Source: Lachnospiraceae bacterium
GTDB lineage: Bacteria; Bacillota; Clostridia; Lachnospirales; Anaerotignaceae
Length of the DNA: 64,000 nucleotides
Assembly (NCBI GenBank): GCA_019422065.1
Contig: JAHZEA010000010.1
Location: forward strand, 30,419-94,418
Reading direction: 5' to 3'
Of the stretch, positions 1 to 8,339 are shown piece after piece. Every line of letters begins with the position of its first letter. Within the stretch, counting starts at the first letter, position 1. A program made the translations under genes and the position numbers. The notes beneath the pieces are model-generated. The model was not told the origin of the DNA, searched no databases, and saw nothing but the letters and a program-made list of their open reading frames with translations.

Positions 1-397
1 CCGACCGTACATATCCAGGTGTTTCGGCCAGCATATTAAGCATGGAACGAACAGGTGCAAGGCCAGTGCCACCAGTTATAACCACAAGATGCTTGTTGCG
101 GAACTGCTCAACAGGCCAACCTTTGCCATATGGTCCACGCAGGAACAATGTATCCCCAGCTTCCTTCTGAAAAATAACATTAGTAACCTTGCCCACGGAG
201 CGAATTGTAAACTCCAGCCATCCGTCTCCCTGTGCAGATACAGAAATTGGAGCCTCACCTATCATAGGAATAGACAGCTGCATAAACTGGCCATGAGCAG
301 GCTTTACATCGCTGGCTACACGGAATGTCCACTCGTGAAGACTTTCTTTTTTGACACTCAGGATTGTACATGCCTGAGGCTGAACAGGATTAATCAT
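1..397 (-). CDS. asrB: Anaerobic sulfite reductase subunit B, partial (3' end beyond window)
   Basis: About 132 N-terminal residues are visible, starting with MINPVQPQACTILSVK; the gene runs off the left edge. The translation has the layout of a ferredoxin-NADP reductase-like flavoprotein: an FAD-binding barrel (RGPYGKGWPVE near residue 95), then the start of the NAD-binding domain (VVITGGTGLAPVRSML). In the AsrABC enzyme this subunit carries FAD and takes electrons from NADH for six-electron reduction of sulfite to sulfide. An AGGAGG-type ribosome site lies just before the start, and the gene follows asrA after 18 bp, so the two are cotranscribed. asrC would be expected beyond the edge. Identity rests on the asrA pairing plus the FNR-like fold. 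Confidence 0.88.
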   Translation of the reverse strand, partial: MINPVQPQACTILSVKKESLHEWTFRVASDVKPAHGQFMQLSIPMIGEAPISVSAQGDGWLEFTIRSVGKVTNVIFQKEAGDTLFLRGPYGKGWPVEQFRNKHLVVITGGTGLAPVRSMLNMLAETPGYVRS

Positions 398-415
398 AAG
401 CACAAACCTCCTATC

Positions 416-1450
416 CTATCGGTCCAAAGCGGCCCGGATTTCATCCGCAGCAGCACTAACCTTGTTGACAGTAGCAGAAATAGAAATAAGCTCAGGACAA
501 CGCCGCGTACAACGGCCACAACCTACGCACATATGTTCCTCACCAAATCGTGCTTTGTAATCATAAAACTTATGAAGTACCTTATAGCGCATACGTTCAG
601 CAGCTGTGGAGCGGAATTCCTTCTGCCCAGCCATTTGATCAAAACCGGCAATCTGACAGGAGGCCGAAACCCGGCGGCGCTCCCCAACCTCAGGGTTATC
701 CCCATATATAACATCCCGGGTAGTAAAGCATGTACAAGTGGAACAAGCTATAGTACAAGCCCCGCATGAAATACAGCGGCTGTTGTACTCCTGCCATACA
801 GGATGTGTCTTGAGAGCCTTACGGACATTTTTATCACTGAGGTCAGGAACTGTGACCTTCAGCTCATTTTCCTCCACAAAAGTATGGGTATAATCTGTCT
901 GTGGCATTCCTTCAAAATAAGGAACAAACTCCTCATCAACCACTTGAACCAGAAGTCCCTCTTGTGAAAACTTCAAGGCCAGAGCATAATCATTGGTACG
1001 ATTAGAGCCCATAGACACGCAGAAGCATGTGTCATCGCCGCCGTTACAGTCCATAACAGCAAATTTTACTAACTTCCTCATTCGAGAGTAGTATAAGTCG
1101 TCATAGCCTCCATTGCCAGCATAGATACGACCTTGAACCCGCTGGGCATTAATATCACAAGGACGAGCCAGAAGCAAAATCGGCTTTGTCTTTACCTTAC
1201 TGGCCCGGTATTCATCTTCAGTAAAGTAGAAAATAGCCTGTTGGATAGGGGTGATTACTTCCTTGGCCGGATAATCGGATTTTATATCCCAAACAATATC
1301 GGCAAAGGAATTTACCTCGGCATACCGTATAATATCGGTATCAGAGTAACGTCCCTGCTTAGGGAATTTTTTTGGTGCATAGATACGGTAGTCTCGCTGC
1401 AATGCATGCAGCACGGTGTTCGCCTGAGAGACAGAAAGTGAAAAGCCCAT
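416..1450 (-). CDS. asrA: Anaerobic sulfite reductase subunit A
   Basis: This 344-residue iron-sulfur electron-transfer subunit of the cytoplasmic sulfite reductase is close to the size known for Salmonella AsrA. Two ferredoxin-like cysteine clusters are visible in the C-terminal half, CISCGACTIACSTC and CVGCGRCTRRCPE, which should bind [4Fe-4S] clusters passing electrons from AsrB towards the catalytic AsrC. The start was set at MGFSLSVSQ because GGGAGG lies at the right distance before it; an upstream in-frame ATG at 1480 has no such site. The asr genes look less AT-rich than the rest of the window, which could reflect transfer, though this is an impression and not a calculation. Confidence 0.92.
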   Translation of the reverse strand: MGFSLSVSQANTVLHALQRDYRIYAPKKFPKQGRYSDTDIIRYAEVNSFADIVWDIKSDYPAKEVITPIQQAIFYFTEDEYRASKVKTKPILLLARPCDINAQRVQGRIYAGNGGYDDLYYSRMRKLVKFAVMDCNGGDDTCFCVSMGSNRTNDYALALKFSQEGLLVQVVDEEFVPYFEGMPQTDYTHTFVEENELKVTVPDLSDKNVRKALKTHPVWQEYNSRCISCGACTIACSTCTCFTTRDVIYGDNPEVGERRRVSASCQIAGFDQMAGQKEFRSTAAERMRYKVLHKFYDYKARFGEEHMCVGCGRCTRRCPELISISATVNKVSAAADEIRAALDR

Positions 1451-2268
1451 ATTCGTTACCTCCCTGATATAGTGTGCCATTGAAAACTATCCGCGTTGTA
1501 ACTGGTTGGCAATAATTCTAATATTACATCAGCTCCACAGACAATTTTCATATAATATAACCAATATTAGTATAACATATTCTCAGTTGACTGAAAAGTT
1601 TTACAGTCACAAAAAAACAAAAAATCCTAATGTTGTAGATAATGTTATGAAAAACAATTTAGACTTGATGTATTATCTTAAATAAGTTTCTGTAACTGGA
1701 ATCTTGAAACAGTTGCATTTAAGTAAAGTCCTAAAACTCACCAAAGCTATGATATAAGTAATGCATAAGAAGGCAAAAAATTTAATACAACAAAAGATTA
1801 AAAACAGGTATCACTCAGTTATATATTTCATACTACAGTCTTATTGGCGTAATAATAGCAAAAAATCCAGCTCTGATTTATACTGGGAAGCTGTAATAGA
1901 CGAATATCTGTTGAGCCTGCATTCTATAGTATCTGTGAATCTGTAAAGAAAAATGCAGAACTCAAACATATTGACACAAATGTTTATTTCGTGTGCCTTT
2001 TTTTCCGAAGAATAGAACTAAATAAAAAAAAGCTCTAAACCAGAAATGGAACGTATTCAAAGAATTTCATCCCAAAACTTGGCATAGAGCCGAAAAACCT
2101 TACTGACTTCTCTTTCCAATTTTAGAAACAGTTTATCAGTAAGGTTTTTATGTTATAGAAACAATATTTTATTTAAAGAATTTTGCAATAACGCCGCCAT
2201 TTTGTTGCCAAAAAACAAGATAATTTACTTGGAATTGGCATAAATACTGGTATTATTTTTGCAAAATC
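1451..2268. other. AT-rich intergenic region: asr promoter area and possible IS end remnant
   Basis: No convincing gene is seen. At 1588-1609 an exact inverted repeat (TGACTG, 10-bp spacer, CAGTCA) overlaps a weak asrA promoter candidate on the minus strand (TTTTCA, 17 bp, TATACT) and may be an operator. Around 2031-2091 the minus strand starts GGCTCTATGCCAAGTTTTGG, resembling an ISL3-type IS end. A 14-bp inverted repeat at about 2093-2150, ending in a T-run on the plus strand, could be a terminator. A 61-codon open frame at 1761-1946 has no ribosome site and looks accidental. Confidence 0.4.
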
Positions 2269-3807
2269 TTACTCCCACTCTATTGTAGCTGGTGGTTTAC
2301 TTGTTATATCATACACTATTCTGTTAATGTGTTTAACCTCATTAACAATTCTAATGCTTATTTTGTCAAGAACTTCATAAGGTATTCTTGCCCAGTCAGC
2401 TGTCATAAAGTCACTTGTTGTTACGCCTCTTAAAGCAAGTGTATAATCGTATGTTCTGCCGTCACCCATAACGCCTACTGAGCGCATGTCTGTAATTACG
2501 GCAAAATACTGATTAATGCTTCTGTCAAGGCCGGCATTGGCTATCTCCTCACGGAATATAGCGTCAGCTTCTCTTAAAATAGCAAGCTTTTCTTCTGTAA
2601 CCTCGCCTATAACTCTTATACCAAGACCAGGGCCTGGGAATGGCTGTCTCCAAACAAGATAATCCGGAAGACCAAGCTCCTTACCCATCTGTCTTACTTC
2701 GTCTTTAAACAACATTCTTAAAGGCTCTATAAGCTCTTTAAAATCAACAACAGAAGGAAGTCCGCCTACATTGTGGTGTGACTTAATAACAGCACTGTCA
2801 CCAAGACCGCTTTCTATAACGTCAGGATAAATTGTACCCTGAACAAGGAAATCAACCTTGCCTATTTTCTTGGCTTCGCCTTCAAACACTCTTATAAATT
2901 CCTCGCCTATTATTTTTCTCTTTCTCTCCGGCTCTGTAACACCTTTAAGCTTGCTGAGGAATCTTTCCTGTGCGTTTGCTCTTACAAAGTTTGCGTCAAA
3001 AGCGCCTTTAAATGCAGCTTCTACCTCGTCGCCTTCGTTCTTTCTCATAAGGCCGTTATCTACAAAAACGCATGTAAGCTGTTTGCCTATTGCCTTGCTC
3101 ATAAGAGCTGCAACAACGCTGGAGTCAACACCGCCGGAAAGAGCACAGAGAGCTTTTCCGTCGCCTACTGTTTCACGTATCTGTTTAATCTGTGACTCAA
3201 TGTATCCTGTCATTGTCCAGTCACCACTACAACCACATACATCAAAAAGAAATTTAGCAAGCATGTCTTTGCCCTTTGGTGTATGGTTAACTTCCGGGTG
3301 GAACTGTGTGCCGTAAAGCTTTCTTTCAACACATTCCATAGCTGCTGTAGGACATGCAGGTGATGTAGCAGTTACCTTAAAGCCTTCTGGTACCTGTGAA
3401 ATAAAATCAGTATGGCTCATCCAGCAAATCTGGTCTTCCTCAAGGCCTTTAAAAAGTACTGTGTCAGTATTAAGCTTAACTTCTGTTTTGCCATACTCAC
3501 TTTTTTCTGAAGCGTCGCAAACTGTTCCGCCAAGGGTATAAGCCATAAGCTGGCAGCCGTAGCAGATACCTAAAACCGGTATTCCCAAATCAAATATTTC
3601 TTTTGTAATGTGCGGCGACTTTTCATCGTAAACGCTGTTAGGTCCGCCTGTAAATATAAGACCCTTTGGATTTAAAGCCTTTATCTCCTCTAAAGGCATA
3701 GTATACGGCTTAACCTCGCAGTATACATGACATTCTCTAACACGGCGCGCTATAAGCTGATTATACTGTCCGCCAAAATCAAGAACAATTACAAGTTCGT
3801 TTTTCAT
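2269..3807 (-). CDS. guaA: GMP synthase (glutamine-hydrolysing)
   Basis: Converts XMP, glutamine and ATP to GMP in the cytoplasm. The 512-residue protein is full length for the family. An N-terminal class I glutamine amidotransferase domain shows the nucleophile elbow GICYGCQLM (about residue 82) and the FHPEV catalytic His/Glu (about 170). The ATP-pyrophosphatase domain has the LSGGVDSSV loop (about 224), and the C-terminal dimerisation domain ends KPPATIEWE, as is typical. CGGAGG precedes the ATG. It lies 14 bp behind guaB and must share its promoter, so both steps from IMP to GMP are made together. Confidence 0.98.
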   Translation of the reverse strand: MKNELVIVLDFGGQYNQLIARRVRECHVYCEVKPYTMPLEEIKALNPKGLIFTGGPNSVYDEKSPHITKEIFDLGIPVLGICYGCQLMAYTLGGTVCDASEKSEYGKTEVKLNTDTVLFKGLEEDQICWMSHTDFISQVPEGFKVTATSPACPTAAMECVERKLYGTQFHPEVNHTPKGKDMLAKFLFDVCGCSGDWTMTGYIESQIKQIRETVGDGKALCALSGGVDSSVVAALMSKAIGKQLTCVFVDNGLMRKNEGDEVEAAFKGAFDANFVRANAQERFLSKLKGVTEPERKRKIIGEEFIRVFEGEAKKIGKVDFLVQGTIYPDVIESGLGDSAVIKSHHNVGGLPSVVDFKELIEPLRMLFKDEVRQMGKELGLPDYLVWRQPFPGPGLGIRVIGEVTEEKLAILREADAIFREEIANAGLDRSINQYFAVITDMRSVGVMGDGRTYDYTLALRGVTTSDFMTADWARIPYEVLDKISIRIVNEVKHINRIVYDITSKPPATIEWE

Positions 3808-3821
3808 TGCCCTGTCCTCCG

Positions 3822-5282
3822 TTAATATTCTACACTGTAGTTAGGAGCTTCTTTTGTAGTTTGAATATCATGCGGATGGCTTTCCCTAAGTCCGGCACTA
3901 GTAATGCGCACAAACCTTCCGTTTTCTTTAAGCTCCTCTATAGTACGAGTTCCGCAATATCCCATGCCGGCTCTTAAACCGCCTAAAAGCTGGTATATTG
4001 AGTCCTCAACACTTCCTTTAAATGCTATGCGTCCTTCAACGCCTTCAGGAACAAGCTTTTTAGCGTCTTCCTGAAAATATCTGTCTTTGCTTCCCTGTTC
4101 CATTGCGGCTATTGAGCCCATGCCGCGGTATACCTTGTATTTTCTGCCCTGATAAAGCTCAGTACTTCCCGGGCTTTCCTCACAGCCGGCAAAATAACTG
4201 CCTAACATACAAACACTGGCTCCTGCCGCTATTGCCTTAACTATATCACCGGAAAACTTTATTCCGCCGTCAGCAATAACAGGTATTCCATACGGCTTAG
4301 CCGCCTCTGCACAATCAAAAACAGCTGTAATCTGCGGCACACCTATACCGGCAACTATACGCGTTGTGCATATAGACCCCGGACCTATACCAACCTTAAT
4401 ACAGTCAGCTCCTGCCTCTATAAGCGCCTTTGTAGCCTCGGCTGTAGCCACATTTCCGGCTATAAGCTGGAGAGCAGGATAAGCGTTTTTAATCTTTTTA
4501 ACTGTATTAATAACATTTTGCGAATGTCCGTGAGCCGTATCTATAACAACAACATCCACTTTAGCCTCAACAAGAGCTGCAATTCTTTCAAGAACATCCT
4601 TTGTAGCGCCTACTGCGGCACCTGCCAAAAGCCGGCCGTGTTCATCTTTTGCCGAGTTTGGATATTTAATTGCTTTTTCAATGTCTTTTATAGTAATAAG
4701 GCCTTTTAAATAGCCTTTGCTGTTTACAATAGGTAATTTTTCTATTTTATGCTTAGTAAGTATTTCTTTGGCTTCTTCAAGGGTTGTCCCCTCAGGGGCA
4801 GTAATAAGATTATCCTTAGTCATTGCCTCGCCTATTTTGCGATTATGGTCTCTTTCAAATCTTATATCACGGTTTGTAATAATGCCTACAAGCTTACCGT
4901 CAACTGTAATGGGCACACCCGAAATTCTGAATTTAGCCATTAACTGGTCTGCTTCGTAAACATAGTGGTCAGGAGTAAGCCAAAACGGGTCTATAATAAC
5001 ACCATGCTCAGAACGCTTAACCTTATCCACTTCCTCAGCCTGTTTGGCAATAGACATATTTTTATGTATAATGCCTATTCCGCCTTGTCTTGCTACGGCT
5101 ATTGCCATGTTGGATTCAGTAACGGTATCCATGCCGGCACTCATAATAGGGGCATTAAGCTTTATTTTCTTAGTAAGATAAGTTGATACATCAACATCTC
5201 TTGGAAGAACATTGCTTTCAGCCGGAATTAAAAGCACATCATCAAATGTAAGGCCTTCTTTAACAAGTTTATACATTTTCAA
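3822..5282 (-). CDS. guaB: IMP dehydrogenase
   Basis: NAD-dependent oxidation of IMP to XMP, the committed step to guanine nucleotides. The 486 residues contain the barrel start (GLTFDDVLLIPAES), a CBS-domain pair at about residues 95-205 (a regulatory nucleotide-binding module), and the catalytic loop GIGPGSICTTRIVAG with its nucleophilic cysteine near residue 303. AAAGGAG stands 10 bp before the chosen ATG; the second ATG two codons on is less well placed. First gene of guaBA, transcribed from the promoter at 5360-5388, which is flanked by two near-identical repeats. Confidence 0.98.
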   Translation of the reverse strand: MKMYKLVKEGLTFDDVLLIPAESNVLPRDVDVSTYLTKKIKLNAPIMSAGMDTVTESNMAIAVARQGGIGIIHKNMSIAKQAEEVDKVKRSEHGVIIDPFWLTPDHYVYEADQLMAKFRISGVPITVDGKLVGIITNRDIRFERDHNRKIGEAMTKDNLITAPEGTTLEEAKEILTKHKIEKLPIVNSKGYLKGLITIKDIEKAIKYPNSAKDEHGRLLAGAAVGATKDVLERIAALVEAKVDVVVIDTAHGHSQNVINTVKKIKNAYPALQLIAGNVATAEATKALIEAGADCIKVGIGPGSICTTRIVAGIGVPQITAVFDCAEAAKPYGIPVIADGGIKFSGDIVKAIAAGASVCMLGSYFAGCEESPGSTELYQGRKYKVYRGMGSIAAMEQGSKDRYFQEDAKKLVPEGVEGRIAFKGSVEDSIYQLLGGLRAGMGYCGTRTIEELKENGRFVRITSAGLRESHPHDIQTTKEAPNYSVEY

Positions 5283-5329
5283 ACCGCTCCTTTAAAAACT
5301 CACCTTATTCCTTTTGCGTTTATAAAAAT

Positions 5330-5405
5330 ATTACCTTGTCTATAGTTTATAATTTCGACATTCTATCAAAAAACATATTAAAAGTCAATTACCTTAGTCT
5401 ATAGT
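5330..5405 (-). promoter_or_regulatory. guaBA promoter flanked by two direct repeats (putative operators)
   Basis: The minus strand has TTGACT (5388-5383), a 17-bp spacer and TAGAAT (5365-5360). Copies of ACTATAGACTAAGGTAAT lie directly upstream of the -35 box (5388-5405) and about 15 bp past the expected start site (5330-5346, one base shorter). Two matching sites bracketing one core promoter suggest repression by a looping or cooperative regulator, presumably purine-responsive. No purine riboswitch core was recognised in the short leader. Confidence 0.6.
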
Positions 5406-5691
5406 ATCACAGTAAAAAACAATTTACAATATTTCACAAAATCTAATTGATTTATTTTAAATCAAAAAGCGAATTTTTTAGTAATAGCTTAATAACCTAA
5501 AACAAATAAAAAAACAAGGCTGAATTTCAAAAATATTTTAGTTTTAATAATAATAATTTTATAATAAAACTCAAATTACATATATCAAAATCAACCTCTT
5601 AATATAATGTAGTTAAATTTTACAAAAATTAAAAACCACAAAAAAATCTATTACATAACTAAAATTTTTAGTATAAAATATATATAGTACT

Positions 5692-5800
5692 GGTTTATAG
5701 TAAAACTGAATGCTCTATAGATGTAAGTCCGGCTTAAAAGCGCGTTGTCTATTTAGCGGTAAATCCCGTTAATGCACGCGTTATTTTTTTACAATAAACC
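5692..5800 (+). promoter_or_regulatory. Structured leader/attenuator of the MATE gene, class not recognised
   Basis: Outer arms at 5692-5705 and 5787-5800 pair over 14 bp with one mismatch. Inside, 5739-5745 pairs with 5776-5782, enclosing a second stem 5753-5759/5766-5772 with loop TAAATC. The 5739-5782 hairpin is followed by seven T at 5784-5790 and so looks like an intrinsic terminator. The outer arm overlaps this T-run, so the two folds compete. A 20-codon frame (5710-5772, MLYRCKSGLKARCLFSGKSR) ends exactly in the terminator stem but has no clear ribosome site. It fits no riboswitch consensus I know. Confidence 0.55.
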
Positions 5801-5832
5801 AATATTTAATTAGTAATAAAGGAGAATCAGTT

Positions 5833-7206
5833 ATGGAAGAAACAAAAACAAACAGTTATCTGGCAACAGAGCCTATAGGCAAACTGATTATGAAATTTTC
5901 TATACCATGCGTTTTAAGTATGCTTGTAAGTGCTCTTTACAACATTGTTGACCAGATATTCATAGGCCAAAGCGTTGGTTACTTAGGCAATGCCGCTACA
6001 AATGTAGTTTATCCTTTCACTGTTGTGGCCTTAGCCCTTGCTCTTTTAATAGGAGATGGCAGTGCGGCGCTTTTAAGCCTTTCACTTGGCAAAGGCGACT
6101 CAAAATCCGCCGGAAAATGTATTGGCAACGGCATTATACTTACTGTAATAGTAGGCATTGTTATAATGATTATAGGACTTTTATTCACCGATAATATACT
6201 TACTTTATTCGGTGCAACTCAGTCCTGCTACACTTACGCCCGCGATTATATGGAAATAATACTTTTAGGCATGCCTTTTTATGTGTTTACATCCGGCATG
6301 AACTCAGCTATAAGGGCAGACGGCTCACCGGGATACTCCATGTTTGCCACAGTGGTAGGCGCAATACTTAACCTTATACTTGACCCCGTTTCTATATTTA
6401 TACTTAATATGGGTGTTAAAGGCGCCGCATGGGCAACAATTATAGGCCAGATTGTATCCTGCATTATAACTGCCGTATATTTCAGAAAACCAAAGTCATT
6501 TAATTTTAACCTTGAAAGCTTTAAATTAAACTACCGCATATGCAGAAACCTTTTACAGCTTGGTGTATCCAGCTTTATAACACAAATGGCTATAGTTATA
6601 ATAATAAGCGTTTCAAACAATATGATAGTTCTTACAGGCGGCATGTCAGAATTTGGTACAGATATACCTCTTTCGGTTATAGGCATTGTTATGAAAGTAT
6701 TCGGCATAGTAATAGCCTTTTCAGTTGGTATAGCAGTAGGCGGTCAGCCTATAGCCGGCTTTAACTACGGAGCCGGAAACTACAAAAGAGTATTTTCTGT
6801 TTACCGCCATATAATTATAGCCAATATATGCGTTGGAATAATTGCCATGCTTATATTTGAACTCTGCCCACAGGTTATAATTCGCCTTTTCGGCAGTGAA
6901 AGTGACCTTTATAACCAATACGCCGTATTATGCTTTAGAGTATTCCTTGGCGGCATACTTCTTTGCTGTATACAAAAAGCCAGCAGTATATTCCTTCAGG
7001 CAATAGGCAAACCAATAAAATCAACTGTACTTTCTCTTTCAAGAGATGTTGTTTTTCTCTGTCCTCTTGTAGTTGTACTTTCGCTTAAATTCGGTGTAAC
7101 AGGCATGCTTTTTGCAGCACCTATAGCCGATGTTTTAGCTTTTATATTTACAATAATACTTATTTATCACGAGATAAAATCAATTAAAAAACTGGAAAAT
7201 AACTGA
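5833..7206 (+). CDS. MATE family efflux transporter
   Basis: A 457-residue integral membrane protein with about 12 hydrophobic segments. Its N-terminus (EPIGKLIMKFSIPCVLSML) and repeated-half layout are typical of MATE cation-coupled drug or metabolite exporters of the clostridial type. GGAG precedes the ATG. The substrate cannot be read from sequence. The structured leader ending in a terminator suggests expression is induced by a small molecule or by ribosome stalling, which is common for exporters. It converges with panB and shares a bidirectional terminator. Confidence 0.93.
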   Translation: MEETKTNSYLATEPIGKLIMKFSIPCVLSMLVSALYNIVDQIFIGQSVGYLGNAATNVVYPFTVVALALALLIGDGSAALLSLSLGKGDSKSAGKCIGNGIILTVIVGIVIMIIGLLFTDNILTLFGATQSCYTYARDYMEIILLGMPFYVFTSGMNSAIRADGSPGYSMFATVVGAILNLILDPVSIFILNMGVKGAAWATIIGQIVSCIITAVYFRKPKSFNFNLESFKLNYRICRNLLQLGVSSFITQMAIVIIISVSNNMIVLTGGMSEFGTDIPLSVIGIVMKVFGIVIAFSVGIAVGGQPIAGFNYGAGNYKRVFSVYRHIIIANICVGIIAMLIFELCPQVIIRLFGSESDLYNQYAVLCFRVFLGGILLCCIQKASSIFLQAIGKPIKSTVLSLSRDVVFLCPLVVVLSLKFGVTGMLFAAPIADVLAFIFTIILIYHEIKSIKKLENN

Positions 7207-7223
7207 ATATTTACAGCACAAAA

Positions 7224-7247
7224 AAGCCGTGTCATATGACACGGCTT
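7224..7247. terminator. Bidirectional terminator between MATE gene and panB
   Basis: A perfect 24-bp palindrome (centre CATATG) has A-runs on the left and T-rich sequence on the right, and serves both convergent genes. Confidence 0.85.
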
Positions 7248-7269
7248 AAATTGTTTTATTTGTTATTTA

Positions 7270-8106
7270 TTACTCTTCGTCGTCTACTTCGTAGCCTTCA
7301 ACAACAGTGTTGTATGAATACTCTTTTGTAGGGAAAGCGCCGCTGTTTACATCATCAGCGAACTGGTTAAGACCGTCAACAATGTATGTTCTTAAATCAC
7401 AGTATTTCTTAGCGAATTTAGGAATCCAGTCGTTTACACCCATGATGTCAGGCCATACAAGGTCCTGAGAATCGCAGTATTTACCAGCGCCGATACCCAT
7501 TGTAGGAATCTTGAGCTCTTCTGTAATTCTCTTAGCAACACCAACAGGGATACCTTCAAGGTTGATAAGGAAAGCGCCTGCTTTTTCTACAGCTTTAGCT
7601 GTTTCTACAAGGAAGTCAGCAGCTTCTTTGCTCTTGCCCTGTACTTTGAAACCACCCATCATTGCTGATGTCTGTGGTGTAAGACCAATGTGACCCATTA
7701 CAGGGATACCAGCTTTAACAACTGCCTCAATGTAAGGAACAGTGTTCATGCCGCCTTCCATTTTAACACAGTCGCATCCGCCTTCAGCGAAAATTCTTGT
7801 AGCATTTTCAATAGCTTTGTCAATGTTGCCGTTGTAAGCGCCAAAAGGCATATCACCTACTACAAATGTGTCAGGAGCGCCTTTAACAACGTTTTTAATA
7901 TGGTAAACCATATCATCAACTGTAACACCAACTGTACCCTTCATACCAAGCATGTTCATGCCAAGTGAGTCACCAACAAGTATCATGTCTACTTTACTTA
8001 AGTTAACAAGTGTAGCTGACATAAAATCGTAGCAAGCTACCATAGATACTTTTTTGTCAGAATTTTTTGTTGCCATAATTTCTGGTACTGTGATTTTCTT
8101 TTTCAT
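7270..8106 (-). CDS. panB: 3-methyl-2-oxobutanoate hydroxymethyltransferase
   Basis: First committed step of pantothenate synthesis: transfers a hydroxymethyl group from methylene-tetrahydrofolate to 2-oxoisovalerate. The 278 residues show the Mg-binding aspartates in VGDSLG and VGDMPF, then KMEGG, GHIGLTPQ and LEGIP, matching the catalytic positions of E. coli PanB. The usual CDGQ near GIGAGKYCD is CDSQ here. A GGGGG-containing ribosome site precedes the ATG. Unlike most genomes, panC and panD are not adjacent; the gene stands alone. Confidence 0.95.
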   Translation of the reverse strand: MKKKITVPEIMATKNSDKKVSMVACYDFMSATLVNLSKVDMILVGDSLGMNMLGMKGTVGVTVDDMVYHIKNVVKGAPDTFVVGDMPFGAYNGNIDKAIENATRIFAEGGCDCVKMEGGMNTVPYIEAVVKAGIPVMGHIGLTPQTSAMMGGFKVQGKSKEAADFLVETAKAVEKAGAFLINLEGIPVGVAKRITEELKIPTMGIGAGKYCDSQDLVWPDIMGVNDWIPKFAKKYCDLRTYIVDGLNQFADDVNSGAFPTKEYSYNTVVEGYEVDDEE

Positions 8107-8297
8107 GTTTTATATTTCCCCCTTGAATTATAAATCATTACTCGCTGCACAAATGCACACAGCTTTAAATAAATTATACATTATTAATCACAAAAAATAA
8201 ATATCACTATTGTTCAATTTTTCTGTTAAATAAAAAACAATTTTCGTCATTTTAATAATATACATACTGCATTTGCGTGTTTTGCATTGTCGAATGA

Positions 8298-8325
8298 TAA
8301 AAAACCTCCCACTAAAAGCGGGAGG
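8298..8325 (-). terminator. ileS intrinsic terminator
   Basis: On the minus strand CCTCCC and GGGAGG arms surround a short loop and are followed by TTTTTT, just past the ileS stop. Confidence 0.85.
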
Positions 8326-8339
8326 CAAAAAATCAAATA

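Noticed and set aside
89..769. 226-codon open frame on the plus strand
   Set aside because: It lies antisense to asrB and asrA, which have clear motifs and ribosome sites; it is a shadow of the less AT-rich asr genes.
1761..1946. 61-codon open frame in the asr-guaA gap
   Set aside because: No ribosome site, no recognisable motif, composition like the surrounding non-coding DNA.
5283..5400. Purine riboswitch in front of guaB
   Set aside because: The leader after the mapped -10 is short and lacks the conserved purine-aptamer loops.
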